Shown: piece by piece, positions 1 through 11,395 of the stretch
How positions within the stretch are numbered: the stretch's first letter is position 1
Layout of the letters: every line of letters begins with the position of its first letter
DNA from: Pleurodeles waltl
Lineage: Eukaryota; Chordata; Amphibia; Caudata; Salamandridae
Direction: 5' to 3'
Assembly (NCBI RefSeq): GCF_031143425.1
Contig: NC_090439.1
Location: 353,332,027-353,396,026, forward strand
Length of the DNA: 64,000 bases
The notes under the pieces: model-generated
Told to the model about the DNA's origin: nothing
The model's database searches: none
Seen by the model: only the letters and a program-made list of their open reading frames with translations
Made by a program: the position numbers and the translations under genes

Positions 1-690
1 ACATGGATCCATCTCAAACTGAATACTTCCAAAACTGAAATACTCACATATGGCAATTGGAAAACTTATGACCCACTCTGCTCCTGTCCTGACAATCTAG
101 GGCCACCACCTCCTAAACTATCATAGGAAATAAGAAACCTTGGAATTACTATGGACTCCAAGTTAACAATGAATGCTCAAGTGGCAAATTAGCAAGATCA
201 AGCTTCATCACCATGGAAACTCGGTGACGCATCTTCCCCCACCTCAGATTTCCACACAAGGTGCTGGTTACTCTTTGTCTTCTACTATCTAAACTGGATT
301 ATGCCAATGACCTCTACCATGGATTATCTCTATCTACTATAAAAAAAACTACAATGCATTAAGAACTTGGATGCCAGACTACTTCTGCATGTAAAGCCAA
401 TTGCCCACATCTCCCCTGCCTTAAGAGCCCTACATTGGTTACCGGTTGCCAGAAGATCCACCCTAACTGCTTTCCATCACCCAGAAACCAATACATGGAA
501 CAGGACGGCGTTTCATCAGGAATAAAATCACCAAATACATTCAACAAAGAAACCTTTGCTCAAGATTGGCACCCCGCCTCAAAAGACCACCATGCAAGAA
601 AAGGACAATAGGTGGTACATTTTCTGTGTTCAAGCAGCCAAACTATGGAATTCATTATTCTACACTTGACATGTTCATAGGTGATAACAT
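1..690 (+). pseudogene. 3' end of a decayed L2/CR1-type LINE
   Basis: Seen: plus-strand translation, across several stops and frame changes, gives the string typical of the region after the reverse transcriptase in L2/CR1-type LINEs. It runs LKLNTSKTEIL at the window start, then LGITMDSKLT, then LDARLLLHVKP, and HISPALRALHWLPV near 405-445. Known: the order SKTE, then LG-x-DS-x-L, then ARLL, then a HWLPV block is diagnostic of the C-terminal part of these non-LTR retrotransposons. No intact frame remains. The 5' side lies outside the window. The 3' limit near 690 is where LINE-like residues stop and AT-rich sequence begins. It is a dead insertion with no expected function. Confidence 0.6.
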
Positions 691-1090
691 AGTTTCTATA
701 TAAGCTTCTTGATTAGATGCTTATGAGTCACTGTTTTTATTTTATCTATCACAATACGTAAATATTATATTAATTATTTATCTACAAGCATTTCACTACT
801 GAAATATTGAGGAAAGATAAAATACTGTTATGAAAATAGACAAAAAATTTAACTTCAAATACTGTAACTCTTGAAAGCCTGTGCTTATACAATACAACTT
901 TAAATCTCAATATATTATATTCCTTACACATTTATTCCCTTGATTATGTAATCATGTATTTTTATATTTACTACTCTAATCCTACTGTACAAAAGAAAAA
1001 AAAAATTACTCTCTCAAAAGCTCTATTCTGCCTGGTCTCGGAACATACATGCCCTTCTCTGTCCCCGTCACTCCCATGGCCCCGCCCACT
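691..1090. other. AT-rich stretch, nothing recognised
   Basis: No open frame, repeat or RNA gene could be supported here. It contains short A runs near 995-1005. Confidence 0.5.
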
Positions 1091-1139
1091 TTTATAGTAA
1101 AAACATAATAAACAGTGTTTATTTTGTTTTTACTATAAA
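1091..1139. repeat. 49-bp near-perfect palindrome (possible MITE core)
   Basis: Two 24-base arms, TTTATAGTAAAAACATAATA... and its complement, pair with one mismatch around a single central base. It sits in a locally GC-richer patch (1070-1220) with a second small inverted repeat near 1210-1226. Long palindromes of this kind are common as centres or ends of foldback DNA transposons. The outer ends of any such element were not found. Confidence 0.55.
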
Positions 1140-2342
1140 TGTTTTGCAGCTCCTGCTACTGGCGGGGAGGTAGGGGGCTAGAGGTGTGGCCCTTCCGCCC
1201 TAGCCCAACCTATTGTTACAATAGGCTGCATGTTAGCTGCGTTTCAAACCAGGTCTAAAAACGTGAGCCCGATGGAACCGGGTTTTGAAGTAGAATCGAG
1301 CATGTATGGAAATTGTTTTTTAGGGAGTTTTCGAAGCAGGAGTTGAGATTTGCCACCACGTTCTAAAGAGGTTAAACAAGCCTGCTCTTTCAGGGATACT
1401 TTAAGGCTCGATTCTGTTAGGCATTGTTAAATGATTGAAGACAGGCTCGTGCTAATCTGCAATCCCATTTTCCTTATTTAGATAACTTTCCTCTGCTTCG
1501 GGAGCTATCAGAAGCTGAGCAGTGTGGCATGAAATTAGCAAACACGCAGAGAGTGATTTGAAGGTTAAATACTGTGACCTTCCGTCTTTTGCACTGAATA
1601 GAGAAATCAAGTTACCAAGATAATCAAAAGTTCCCGATTTAAATATATATTAGGGTAGTACACAAACGGAGCCAGTCATGTCTGTTTTTCCTTAGTTTTG
1701 TAAAGTGCCTGGGCGCAAAGGAAGCAAGCTGCGTTGCACCCGAGCCTGCTTGAGAAGGGCCAGCATAGTGTTACTTCCATGTCAAAGGGTAAATTAGTCC
1801 CCTTCCCCTGACTAACTCAGATGTCCCATGGTTAGGATCTCCGTTGTGTATCTGTTTGATTAATTGTCACAATAAAGCAGGTGGAAGCAATACCACTGAC
1901 TTTTGTCTGGTCACTAAAATGATGACAATGTATCGTCCAATAAAAAAATGAGTATTCTGGTTCAGCCGTCACTGTTGCAAAATAACTGGACCCCTGGGCT
2001 ACGTTCATAACGTTAGGCTTCGTGGCGCATATCTGACAGAGCTGGGCCAATCTGATGACGATCTCATTTTGAAAACCAACAACTTTTGAGTTACTTTTGA
2101 AACATTGTATGACCGTCTTGTTTACAAAGGAGCATGGTACACTATCCTTAGGAAGGAAGCCCGCAAACGACAAATGCTTTTCAACATCCTGTCAGCTGTG
2201 CCTTGGAGATGGAAATAAGAATTCTGTTTGAAAGGTACTGCTGAAAACGGTAGCAGAAGGGATCTCTTGTGGAATATAGTGACTTTTAACTATCAGAGAT
2301 TTAAATATCATTTGGTGATATTTCATTCAGGGAATTACTATT
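1140..2342. other. Unassigned sequence
   Basis: A 113-codon minus-strand open frame (1832-2173) exists but resembles no family I know and has no splice or start context. No repeat boundary was seen. Confidence 0.4.
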
Positions 2343-2732
2343 AAATTAGTGCACTAGAAGTTAGCATATGGCAATTTACCAGTTTCATTCAAAAGCCTAG
2401 CTGAAAAATTAACATGAGATTAAAAAGTGTACACGTTTAAATTATAGTGGACATTCTGATCTCCACTTGTTTTCGATATCACGTATTACAAGGAAAGATG
2501 TTGCACATTTATGTTTAGTGAATTACAGACAAGAATTAATATTAAAACAAGTTATTTTTTAGAGAAACAGTACAGATGGAAAGAATATTATGAGTATTAA
2601 ATGAACATCAATTAATCATACTTATATTGAAATACAATGAAATTATTGACATGAGTTACATGTGTGCAGAAAAATAAATGCACGTTTAAACTAAAATGTA
2701 TCACAATGATCACAATTAAATCATTTGCTTTG
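2343..2732. repeat. Left copy of a diverged direct repeat (about 0.4 kb)
   Basis: This stretch recurs at 5553-5960 in the same orientation, clearly alignable by eye with small indels and many substitutions. Examples are the shared GATCTCCACTTGTTTTCGA block and the shared end ATCATTTGCTTTG. The left copy stops exactly where the solo LTR begins. It could be an old tandem duplication or two copies of an unrecognised dispersed repeat. Confidence 0.75.
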
Positions 2733-3453
2733 TGTTACACCTGACAGCCTTAGGGTGATCATCCCCCAACTTTCTGCCTGCCTCCCTCTACTTTTCTGAC
2801 ACTGTTTTTGCTGGTTTTAGGACTCTGCACATGTTACCACTGCTAACGAGTGCTAAAGTGCATATGCTCTCTCCCTTAAACCTGGTAACATTGGTTCACA
2901 CCGAATGGGCATATTTGATTTACTTGTAAGTCCCTAGTAAAATGCACTACATGTGCCCAGGACCTGTAAAATAAATGCTACAAGTGGGCCTGCAGCACTG
3001 ATTGTGCCACCCAAATAATTAGCCCTTTAACCATGTCTCAGGCATGCCGTTGCAAGGCCTGTGGGTGCAGTTTCACTGCCACTTCAACAACTTGTTCTTT
3101 AAAATTGCTTGCCAAGCCTAAAACTCCCCTTTTGCTACATATAAGTCACCCCTAAGGTAGGCCCTATGTAACTCATAGGCAGGGTGCTATGTAGATAAAA
3201 GGCAGGGTATGTACTTATGTGTTTTATAGGTCCTGGTAGTGAAAAAAACTCAGAAATGTGTTTTCCACTACTGTGAGGCCTGCTCCTTTCATAGACTAGC
3301 ATTGTGACTGCCCTCATATACTTTTGAGCTGTAGATTCTGATCTGGAAGGAGTAACCAGGTCAGATTTAGAAAGGCCAGAATGGTAAGAGAAAATCCCGC
3401 TTATTGGTGAGGTTGGATTTAATATTACTATTTTAGAAATGGCACTTTTAGAA

Positions 3454-4014
3454 TGTTTCCAACTCCAAAGTTTCATGCCACACTGCTCAGCTGCTTATTT
3501 CTGGTCCAGGGAGGACCTGGATTGGCAGTTCGGGCTGGGCTGTTCCCATGAGGAACAGGGTCAAGACTGATTTGCTGGGTCCAAACTGGGGTGGTGTGGT
3601 GAGCAAAAAAACCATGGATTAAACCCAAATCTTTGTGCCTGGGGTGAATGTTTGCATTGTTCAGCATTCCGTCTATCATCTGTTCCTTTTGTATTTGTCG
3701 CCCCAAGTGGGGAGAGTATTCCCAGACGTGGGTCCCGTGCTCAATGCGCCACTGGATTCAAGCTAGCCTAGCTGATGAAGGGCGATACCTTGAAACGGTC
3801 CTAGGATGCTTGTTTCTGGTCCAGGGAGGACCTCGCTTGGCAGTTTGGGCTGCACTGTTCCCATGAGGAACAGGGTAAAGACTGGTTTGCATATGGCTGG
3901 ATGCAAACTGGGGAGGCGTGGTGAGCAAAAAAAGATGGATTAAACCCAGATTTTTGTGACTGGGGGTGAATGTTTGCATTGTTCAGCATTCCGTTCATCA
4001 TCTGTTCTTTTTGT
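3454..4014 (+). mobile_element. Retrozyme-like dimer with hammerhead ribozyme, nested in the solo LTR
   Basis: Seen: a 561-bp insert flanked by a 10-bp duplication, ACTTTTAGAA, at 3444-3453 and 4015-4024. It consists of a 32-bp leader, one full 315-bp monomer (about 3486-3800) and a partial second monomer (3801-4014). The two copies share long near-identical runs such as CTGGTCCAGGGAGGACCT. The monomer junction coincides with the predicted hammerhead cleavage site after position 3800. Known: metazoan retrozymes are small non-autonomous retroelements arranged as tandem hammerhead-bearing monomers with roughly 10-bp target duplications; they give circular RNAs and are thought to use PLE enzymes. 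Inference: this is a newt retrozyme. It has no protein-coding capacity. Confidence 0.75.
3760..3811 (+). ncRNA. Type I hammerhead ribozyme
   Basis: All conserved core elements are present in order. CTGATGA is at 3772-3778. Stem II is 3779-3782 with 3788-3791 (A-U, G.U, G-C, G-C) closed by a 5-base loop. GAA is at 3792-3794. A tiny stem III (A3795-T3799, C3796-G3798) follows, then the cleavage-site C3800 within GTC. Stem I has five perfect pairs, CCTAG 3767-3771 with CTAGG 3801-3805. An outer helix, AAGC 3760-3763 with GCTT 3808-3811, is separated by an internal loop, the arrangement that supports the loop-loop contact of natural hammerheads. The very short stem III is typical of retrozyme and newt satellite hammerheads, which often act as dimers. 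Cleavage activity is inferred. Confidence 0.78.
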
Positions 4015-4348
4015 ACTTTTAGAAAGTGGGCATTTCTCTGCACTTAATACCATCTGTGCCTTACATCCTATCTCCCATTCACGTCTGGTCTGTGCTGGGT
4101 GACAGCTCCCTTACGCATTGCACCCGGACAACTACAAACACAGGATACTCAGTCACATCTGCATTCATCTGCATACTGAACGGGTTGAGAGTCTCACAGT
4201 TACATTTCAAAGGCCAGTGGCCTGCCCTCACACAAAGGACTGATATCCCCCTACATGGACCCTAGCAGACATGACTGGGCTAAAAGGGGAACTTGTGCAC
4301 TTCAAACCCACTCTTTGAAGTCTCCCCCACTTCAAAGGCATTTTTGGG

Positions 4349-4356
4349 TATATAAA
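4349..4356 (+). promoter_or_regulatory. Candidate TATA box of the solo LTR
   Basis: TATATAAA lies inside the LTR, followed about 25-30 bp later by CTCTGACCCC..., a plausible start region. It is the only good TATA motif in the element. The assignment is inference. Confidence 0.4.
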
Positions 4357-5552
4357 CTGGGTCTCTGACCCCACCAACTCAGACACTTCTGGATGTACAC
4401 CTGAACTCTGTCAGAGGAGCTGCCTGGCTGCCAAAGGACCTGGACTGCTTTGCTGAGAAGGACTGCTGCCCTGCTGTTGTCCTGCTGACCTCTGACTTTG
4501 CTGGAAGGACTCTGCCTTCCCCAAAAGTGCTCTTCAAAGGCTTGGAATGAGCTTGCCTCCTGTTTTAAAGTCTCAGGGATAAGCAAGGATTTCACCCACT
4601 AGCTTTTAGGTAGTTTTCTGACTTCAGCAACACCAGGAAAAACTTCAGTGACACCAACATTGATGCCGCAGCCTGCTCCTGCTCCATGGACATTGCTGCA
4701 TACAATGACCGTGGGGTGCAATGTAAGTCCAACGTTGCCGCAACACCATTGACATCATGCAGGGTCATCATGATGCCGCATATCCAACACATCACGTCTT
4801 GATCAACTGGATCTATTGACCCCGCCGGGTCACAAAGGACCGACGCATCGCCACCAATGCCGCAGCAGCTCTCCGGACGCCGTAAGGGACTGACACCACA
4901 CTGGCCCCAATGACACCTCATCTCCCTGACTCTGTGCAACATCTTTGTTTCTTCTTGTTCAAAAGGCACTGTATCTGGGATCCCTGTGACTCCGTGACAG
5001 GCACCTGTGGCGTCGGATTATTCGAAACAACCCAGTGAATGATGCCGTGAAAGGCCCAGTTGGAGCTATTGTGTTTATAAGTGCCTTAGTGGGATTTAAT
5101 CTTTAAAAATTCATAACTCTGCTTGTGTACCATGGATTTTCATAGTTTCAACCTTATTTTATTCAGATAAATATTACCTATTGTTCTAAACCTGTGTGGT
5201 GTATTTTTGTGGTGCTTTCACTGTGATACTGTATGATCTATTGCACAAATATTTTACACATTGCTTTCTAAGTTAAGCCTGACTGCTCAATGCCAAGCTA
5301 CCAGAGGGTGGGCACAGGATAATTTGGATTGTGTTGAGACTTTCCCTGACTAGGATTGTGGTCACTACTTGGAAAAGGGTGTACACCTCTGCAAACTAGA
5401 GATCCCCTTCCTAACACTTTGAAAGTTACAGCATACCTAGACCTATTCGTAATCAAACTAAAAGATTTTAATTTGTCTCATAAATGAGAATGTTCTTTTG
5501 GATGGCATAAAGTGCCATCATAGGAGGGACTGTTAGGAGATCAAATTTTTCT

Positions 5553-5960
5553 AATATATTAGTGGCATAGAAGTTTGCATATGGCAACTTACCAGCTTCA
5601 TTTGAAAGCCTAACTGAGAAATTAATATGAGATTTAAAAATGTACATGTTTGAATTATGGTGGACATTGTGATCTCCACTTGTTTTCGACATCATGTTTT
5701 ACAATGAAAGATGTTACGCATTTATATTTAGTAAATTACTGACATGAATTGATATAAAAAAGGAGTTATTTTTAGAGAAACAGTAGAGGTGGAAAGTATA
5801 TCATGAGTATTAAATCAACATGAATTAATCATATTTATATTGAAATAAAATGAAGTTATTAACGTGAGTTACATGTGTGCAGAAAAGTAGCTGCATGCTT
5901 AAACTATTTAAACTGAAACGCATAACAATGATTGCAATTAAATCATTTGCTTTGCATATT
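5553..5960. repeat. Right copy of the 0.4-kb direct repeat
   Basis: Partner of 2343-2732. It continues past the shared ATCATTTGCTTTG end into CATATTTGATTTAAATTG. A similar CATATTTGATTTA string occurs inside the neighbouring LTR near 2909. Confidence 0.75.
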
Positions 5961-7756
5961 TGATTTAAATTGTAAGGTGTGCAATAGGTGTGTTGATTTT
6001 CATTAATATGTATTTAGGCTTCCTTAGCCAGACTAGGCCTGGAAATTCATTGCGCTGTACTAATGGAAACTGCCAACTTAGTCTGTTTCCTTTAACCTAA
6101 ATATTTTTCCTAGGCTGCTGATGTGTTAGTGAATGTTCTATTTTATTAAAGACAGGAGAAGCTTTTAGTCAAATCAAATGCAACAGTATTTGTTCTCACT
6201 GTTGAATAAGGCAGGAGCACTATTGTAGCAACATAAGAATGTTAGAATCATCCTGTAAAAGCTTGAGAAAATTGTTCCATGTTTCAAATTATTATAGCTG
6301 TTCTAGTTTGTCAGAACTGTATGAAATCATCAAGACGACATTGCACCATCTCTGAGAAAATCTGGAATAGTTGAAAACCAGAGGGGTGTCCACAACTCCA
6401 ATTTGATGTTGATCTATCTGCGCAAGATGAGTCCAACTTGAGGTCCAATCAGGATTCTTTTTACATTTCTAGTTAGTGAGAGACTTGTGGAATTTTTAGT
6501 CAGCTTCGGAACATCCTCTAACTTAGTCTGTTGATGACCGTCCTGAGATCCAGTCCTATTCTCTGCCTCCCTCTCTGAACCAACCTCTCTCTACCTTTGT
6601 CTGTACAGAGGTACTCCTTTTGAACCATCTTCCATGTTAAGTCTTTGTCACTTATCCTAGTTGTTCCTGTAGTCGTGCTTTGCAGTAATGTATGCTCTTT
6701 TTAATTTGAACTGCTGACCTGTTCTGTTGTGCAGCCCGTGTTCTGCACTGCCCCTGATGCTGCTGTCTTCTGATGCCGTGACATTCTGAGTGCTCTGACC
6801 GACGAATCCTTCCTGTCTGCTGTACCATCAGGAGAGGTATAATATGCAATGTTGTTTTCCTTGTTTTGTTTTCAGCTTAGATAATTATACCAGTGGATTT
6901 TTATAGTGAGTTACCCTAGTTAGAGAATTTTCCTAATTATTTTTGTCTCTTCTTTTGTTTTTGCCTGCATGGCAAGTCCATTCTCACACATGCATGTTCA
7001 AATTCATACTAGGGATGAGGGTGTCCCAGCCCCGATTACTGATTGTTATTAATAGACTTTAATGATAACTGATGTCACTGTCATCTGCTTTGAGAACTGA
7101 TTTTGATGTGCCTGTTATTTTTTTGTTGGTTTGTGTTATTCTTTTGGAGTTTTTAATAGTATTGATGTTTAGTAGGCTTAATCTCTTTAGCCGTTTTGGT
7201 CAGCCTATTATTTTCATGTATGTTTATAGTTTAGTTTTGCACACCATTTACGTTATTTTGGCTTTGTGTTTGTAGTAAAGCTTTGAAACTTTATTCAGTT
7301 TGGAGTTTTGTTTCCGTGGCCAAATTGGTCATGCTGTATAAGATTATTTATATTTTCATGTTATTGGTTTATGTTAATTGAATATGACTACCACTCACTT
7401 CACTGAGTCCAAAGTTCTGGTTGGCCTCTAGGTGGGTGGGACGTGTTGTGGTGTCTCACCTGAGTACACACGGTTTCTGAACCTGAGGCGGAAAGAAGAC
7501 TTACGTGTTTGTGCTCCAGCAGTAATCAAGGAGAATAAAGAAAATATGTTGGCATCGGGATTAACAGTGGCTAGACAGAAACTCCTGTTTTCAATACGTT
7601 GCAGGTAGTCAGTCATAAAATCCAGCATACATGGGAAAACTCTTTTGAAGCAATCTCGTATGAGAAGATCAAGAATGTCATAACAGCGCTTTGAAATATT
7701 TCAGGTGGAAAAGGAAGTACCCCCTACAGTTTCTCAGTTTGAAAACACGTGACTCA
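5961..7756. other. Unassigned sequence
   Basis: Open frames are all below 70 codons. No terminal repeats, splice-flanked exon or RNA gene was supported. Confidence 0.4.
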
Positions 7757-8488
7757 GGTCTAGATACGTAAACCAAGTGATTCACAAAATTAGAGGACTT
7801 TCGGCTGCAAAATTGATTTTTGGATTCACTAAACCCATTTTGCAATTCGGTAAAGGCTTACTAAATTTAGAAATGGATACTGAATCCCAGTTTGGAAGGG
7901 GTGTGTTTAGAGCGACCTTCCAAATTACAATTTGGTATCAGATGTATGCATGAATGGTTTGCAACTGCAATTCTTGCTGCAAATGATTGAAAAGTGACTG
8001 ACAACTAAAAGGAAGTGCTCACTCATTTGCAAAAGGGAAATGGTTGAATTGAGACCTCTCCCCTTTTTGAATATTAAAAAAAGTTTGTTGGGAGAAAGGT
8101 GGTCGGCCACAAGACCACTGCCAACTCGTAATCAAGAGTTTTTACAAGTGATCTTTTCTTTTTAAACACCATCCTGTTTCGTTGTGGAAAATAGAGTAAA
8201 TTTTAAAGAAAATTTTACTTTATTTAAAGGCAATAAATGCCATGGTGGTCTGCCGATCCTACCTGGCCACCATCCTTGTGATGGCCTCAAGTCGAAGTGA
8301 GTCACAATTTGCAACTTACCTCATTAATATTCATGAGGTGGGGTGGGTTCAAACCCACTCCAAATGGGAATTCTGCAAATTAACCTATTAGTGCATATGT
8401 CGGTTCGCGAAATCAGAATCAATTCATAAAAAATTGATGTACAATTTACAGTTGTATTTTGTGAACTGATTCTTAGTACATCTGGCCC
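7757..8488. mobile_element. PIF/Harbinger-like MITE (about 0.73 kb)
   Basis: The right end, ...ACATCTGGCCC followed by TAA (8489-8491), and the left end, GGTCTAGATACG..., form imperfect inverted repeats of about 30 bp. Three-base TAA-like target duplications and this type of terminal repeat are typical of Harbinger MITEs. The left terminus (preceded by TCA) is diverged, so that boundary is approximate. Confidence 0.45.
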
Positions 8489-8491
8489 TAA

Positions 8492-11149
8492 GATGCTGCT
8501 TGCATTCAGAATGTTAACGCTATATTGGTATCTACTGGATAGTGAACTTATTCATGTGAGCTAATTAATGAAAGTCACCACATTAAAGAGTTATAGGGAA
8601 CCAGAGTGAAGCTCAGAGTTTTCAGAATACATGTTATATTTCACAAATGAAGGTTCAATCAAGATTAAAACTCTCAGAATGCATTAGGCTATTAAAGAAA
8701 GCTCAAGATTTGTAGCATTTTGTTTGAGGTGACAGGGTGATAACATTTTCCAGATATGAGAAAAGACTTGATGCATATGTGCAGACTCATGTGTATGACA
8801 CTGTGGTGACAAAAAAGGCAATCTGACTGTGGAGAATGGTGTGAGATCACAAAGTCATCCAATGGGGCAACAACATTTGGACTTTAAAAAAGAGTCCTAC
8901 AACAAAGCCAAGCCAGGTCACCTTTTGGAATAACGTTGCCCACCGCCCACCTCTTGACAAAGAAAGGGATTCAGCACAGAATCTTCAACTAAGAGTTGCC
9001 AGAAGAGGTAATGGTAGAAGTTTGGTGGTAAGGAAACAATATGACTCTGGGGAATAACACTAACCAATCACAAAGCTGACATCATTGAGGCCAGTTTACA
9101 ACACAGCAAGTCTTAGGATGCCAAATAGCAAGACTATCCTAATCTAAAAAGGGCAAATGATGGGTTCACACCAATACAGCCATATCACTAGCAGCCAAGC
9201 CTCGGTGGAGTGCAGCATGCAGGGACAAACTGGCAATAGAAGGCTAAGCCTATAGCCTGTACGGTTAGTCCCAAGGAAGGTCAGAAGCCAGAAGATCTTC
9301 AAAGACCTAAAATACCACTACACTGTTATATTTGTCATGAGTTTTGCTCATTGAGATGAATTGCATGATTGTGACCTACTACTTTTATTTACCCACCTGC
9401 AAGCGGTAACAACATTTTTGTTAATAAATCTTCGGTCATTTCAACTCCAAAAGTGCTATGCCACAGGGAAATCCAATTGATTAAATGTATATTACAGTGG
9501 ATTCATTGTTGATTGGTTCTAGAGCTCGGGCTACTTTGCGAGACAGTCATAAAGTGGGTGGGAAAATCCTTGCAAGGTATTCAAGCAGTAGATGGGGAGA
9601 GAACTGGATTGTGGATAGGGAAGAGGCTCAGGAAGAAGAAGGGAGCAAGAGGGTGGAAAGGGGGAAAGCTAGAGCGTGAGGAAGGGCAAAGGAACACAGA
9701 TGAGGTAGAAGGCACTAACACAAGATACATGCCATGCCACAGTTGTGCAGCATAATATTAACTTCATTATTTTACCGATCAACTATACTGCTGAGGAAGA
9801 AGTGTTAGCAGATGGTTAAAATGTTTGAGGTGAAATTGAAGATGCTCATAGCAGACTTTCCCTGTAGCAAGGGAATACCAGGACGAAATGGCTTATTAAA
9901 GTTTTATCCCCAGTCTAATTTCTAGCTAAAGCATTTGCATCAAATACATACAACCATAAATGTTTAAAACCGTTTCACTATGACCAATTCACTAGAATTC
10001 TTCCTAGAATGCATAGAACATAACAGGTATGAATGGTGAATAACGCGTAAAGGACAGCTAATAACTTGAGATCTCTGAACTCTACAGTTTGTGGTCTTGT
10101 GCACCAGCCTAAATAAGGTCGATTCAATCGCTTACTGCAGCTTGAAATGTCTGAACCACATAAAATCTTGTTTAGACGCCAAACCTCATGCATGCACATT
10201 TTCTGATTTTTAGACAGAAAACAGGAAATCCAGTATCTTGTTCAGATGTAAAGCACAAATCATCAGAAAACAAAGTATGCCAATGATTCCTGTGCTTTAT
10301 GGATCTTGTGCGCCATGCAATAACACAGCGATTACAAGATCTTCCAATCAAGTAGGGCATGCCAGGGGTTAACCTTAGATCTGAAGTAGAAATGGGTGCA
10401 ATGTGCATCAGGACAAACACCTCTGCCAGGAAAGTGATCCCTGACTGCTGAACAATGGTCGCCTCATTCTCTAAGGAATATAAAAACACTATGGTAATTA
10501 ATTAAATTGTATACTTTCCAAGTCATAACCTGGTCCTAGAGTGGAGATGCAAGTGCCCTGCTGTTTAAAAGTTCTCATTTGGGTTGTTGTCACTCCCACA
10601 TGTGATGTATAACAGTAGACTATTAGCAAAGGTACTGATGCACTTCTTAGGAAGGCTAAAAAGCAAGCCATGAATTTATTGTATTTGTTTATTCATTCCC
10701 GGTTATTCTGTGCTGGTATGATGTGCTAGAAGTCTCAGCTCATCAGTTAAAATTAACAATATTCTTGCATATTTATACCACATCCAAATGTTATACTTAC
10801 AGTTTTCCCAGCCTATTTCATGTGGGTTACTAGCCCACAAGAATTATTAAAACACTTGACCTATTACTACAGGTAAAGAGATAGCTGCCTCTCTCATTTC
10901 AGACTTTTTGAATTTTTGGTTTATGTAGCACAAACTGTAGTTAGTGAGGCTGATAGTCTCATGGCAGATATGATGGCGGAGGCAAAATATATATTTCTTA
11001 CTCTGTGGTGGTCAATGTTTTTTGTTCGACTAATAACGTAGAAGCCATTTGACAAATGTTCTCAAAACTTTCCAAAAACAAAGTTCATCCACTTCAGCTC
11101 CTTCATGGCAAGTTTTGTGGTGATAAATCAAGCGGGTGCCAAGAAAAAA
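8492..11149. other. Unassigned sequence
   Basis: A stretch around 8570-8720 shares AATCAAGATTAAA...CAATGCATTA-like wording with 18610-18660, suggesting an old dispersed repeat. Nothing else could be named. Confidence 0.35.
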
Positions 11150-11395
11150 CGGGGTCAGGGGCAAAACATTGATGGAATTTGAGATGTCATCAGTGGTGTT
11201 ATCAGTGATCTCATTTAACATGTCACACTGTAATGAGTGATAAATTATCTGAGATCATAAGCAATACAAGGTGGGGTGCAAGTTATAGTTAGTTAACTGA
11301 ACCATAACTGGCAAATGTCATTGTTTTTTGGGGAAAATAAATGTTAATTTTTATCCTTTTCAACTACTAACTATAACATCACTTTAACCTTTGTT
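11150..11395. repeat. Partial foldback element (ATAGTTA family)
   Basis: It contains GATGTCATCAGTG, TTATAGTTAGTTAACTG and CTATAACATCACTTTAACCT, the same word order as the right halves of the foldback copies at 29292-29736 and 37910-38130. Only one arm is convincing here. Confidence 0.45.

Larger units (their letters stand above)
2733..5416 (+). mobile_element. Solo LTR (2.68 kb) with 5-bp target duplication, carrying a nested insertion
   Basis: The element begins TGTTACACCTG and ends CTTCCTAACA (TG...CA). It is flanked on both sides by CTTTG (2728-2732 and 5417-5421), the 5-bp duplication expected of LTR-retrotransposon integration. No internal coding region is present, so it is a solo LTR or a very long non-autonomous LTR. 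A TATATAAA box at 4349-4356 could be its promoter and would place transcription starts near 4380. Without the 571 bp of nested insert plus duplicated target it would be about 2.11 kb, unusually long for an LTR. From memory it resembles a very abundant newt repeat; that recognition is not checked. Confidence 0.8.

Noticed and set aside
1832..2173. 113-codon minus-strand frame
   Set aside because: No recognisable family, splice context or promoter; length possible by chance in AT-moderate DNA.
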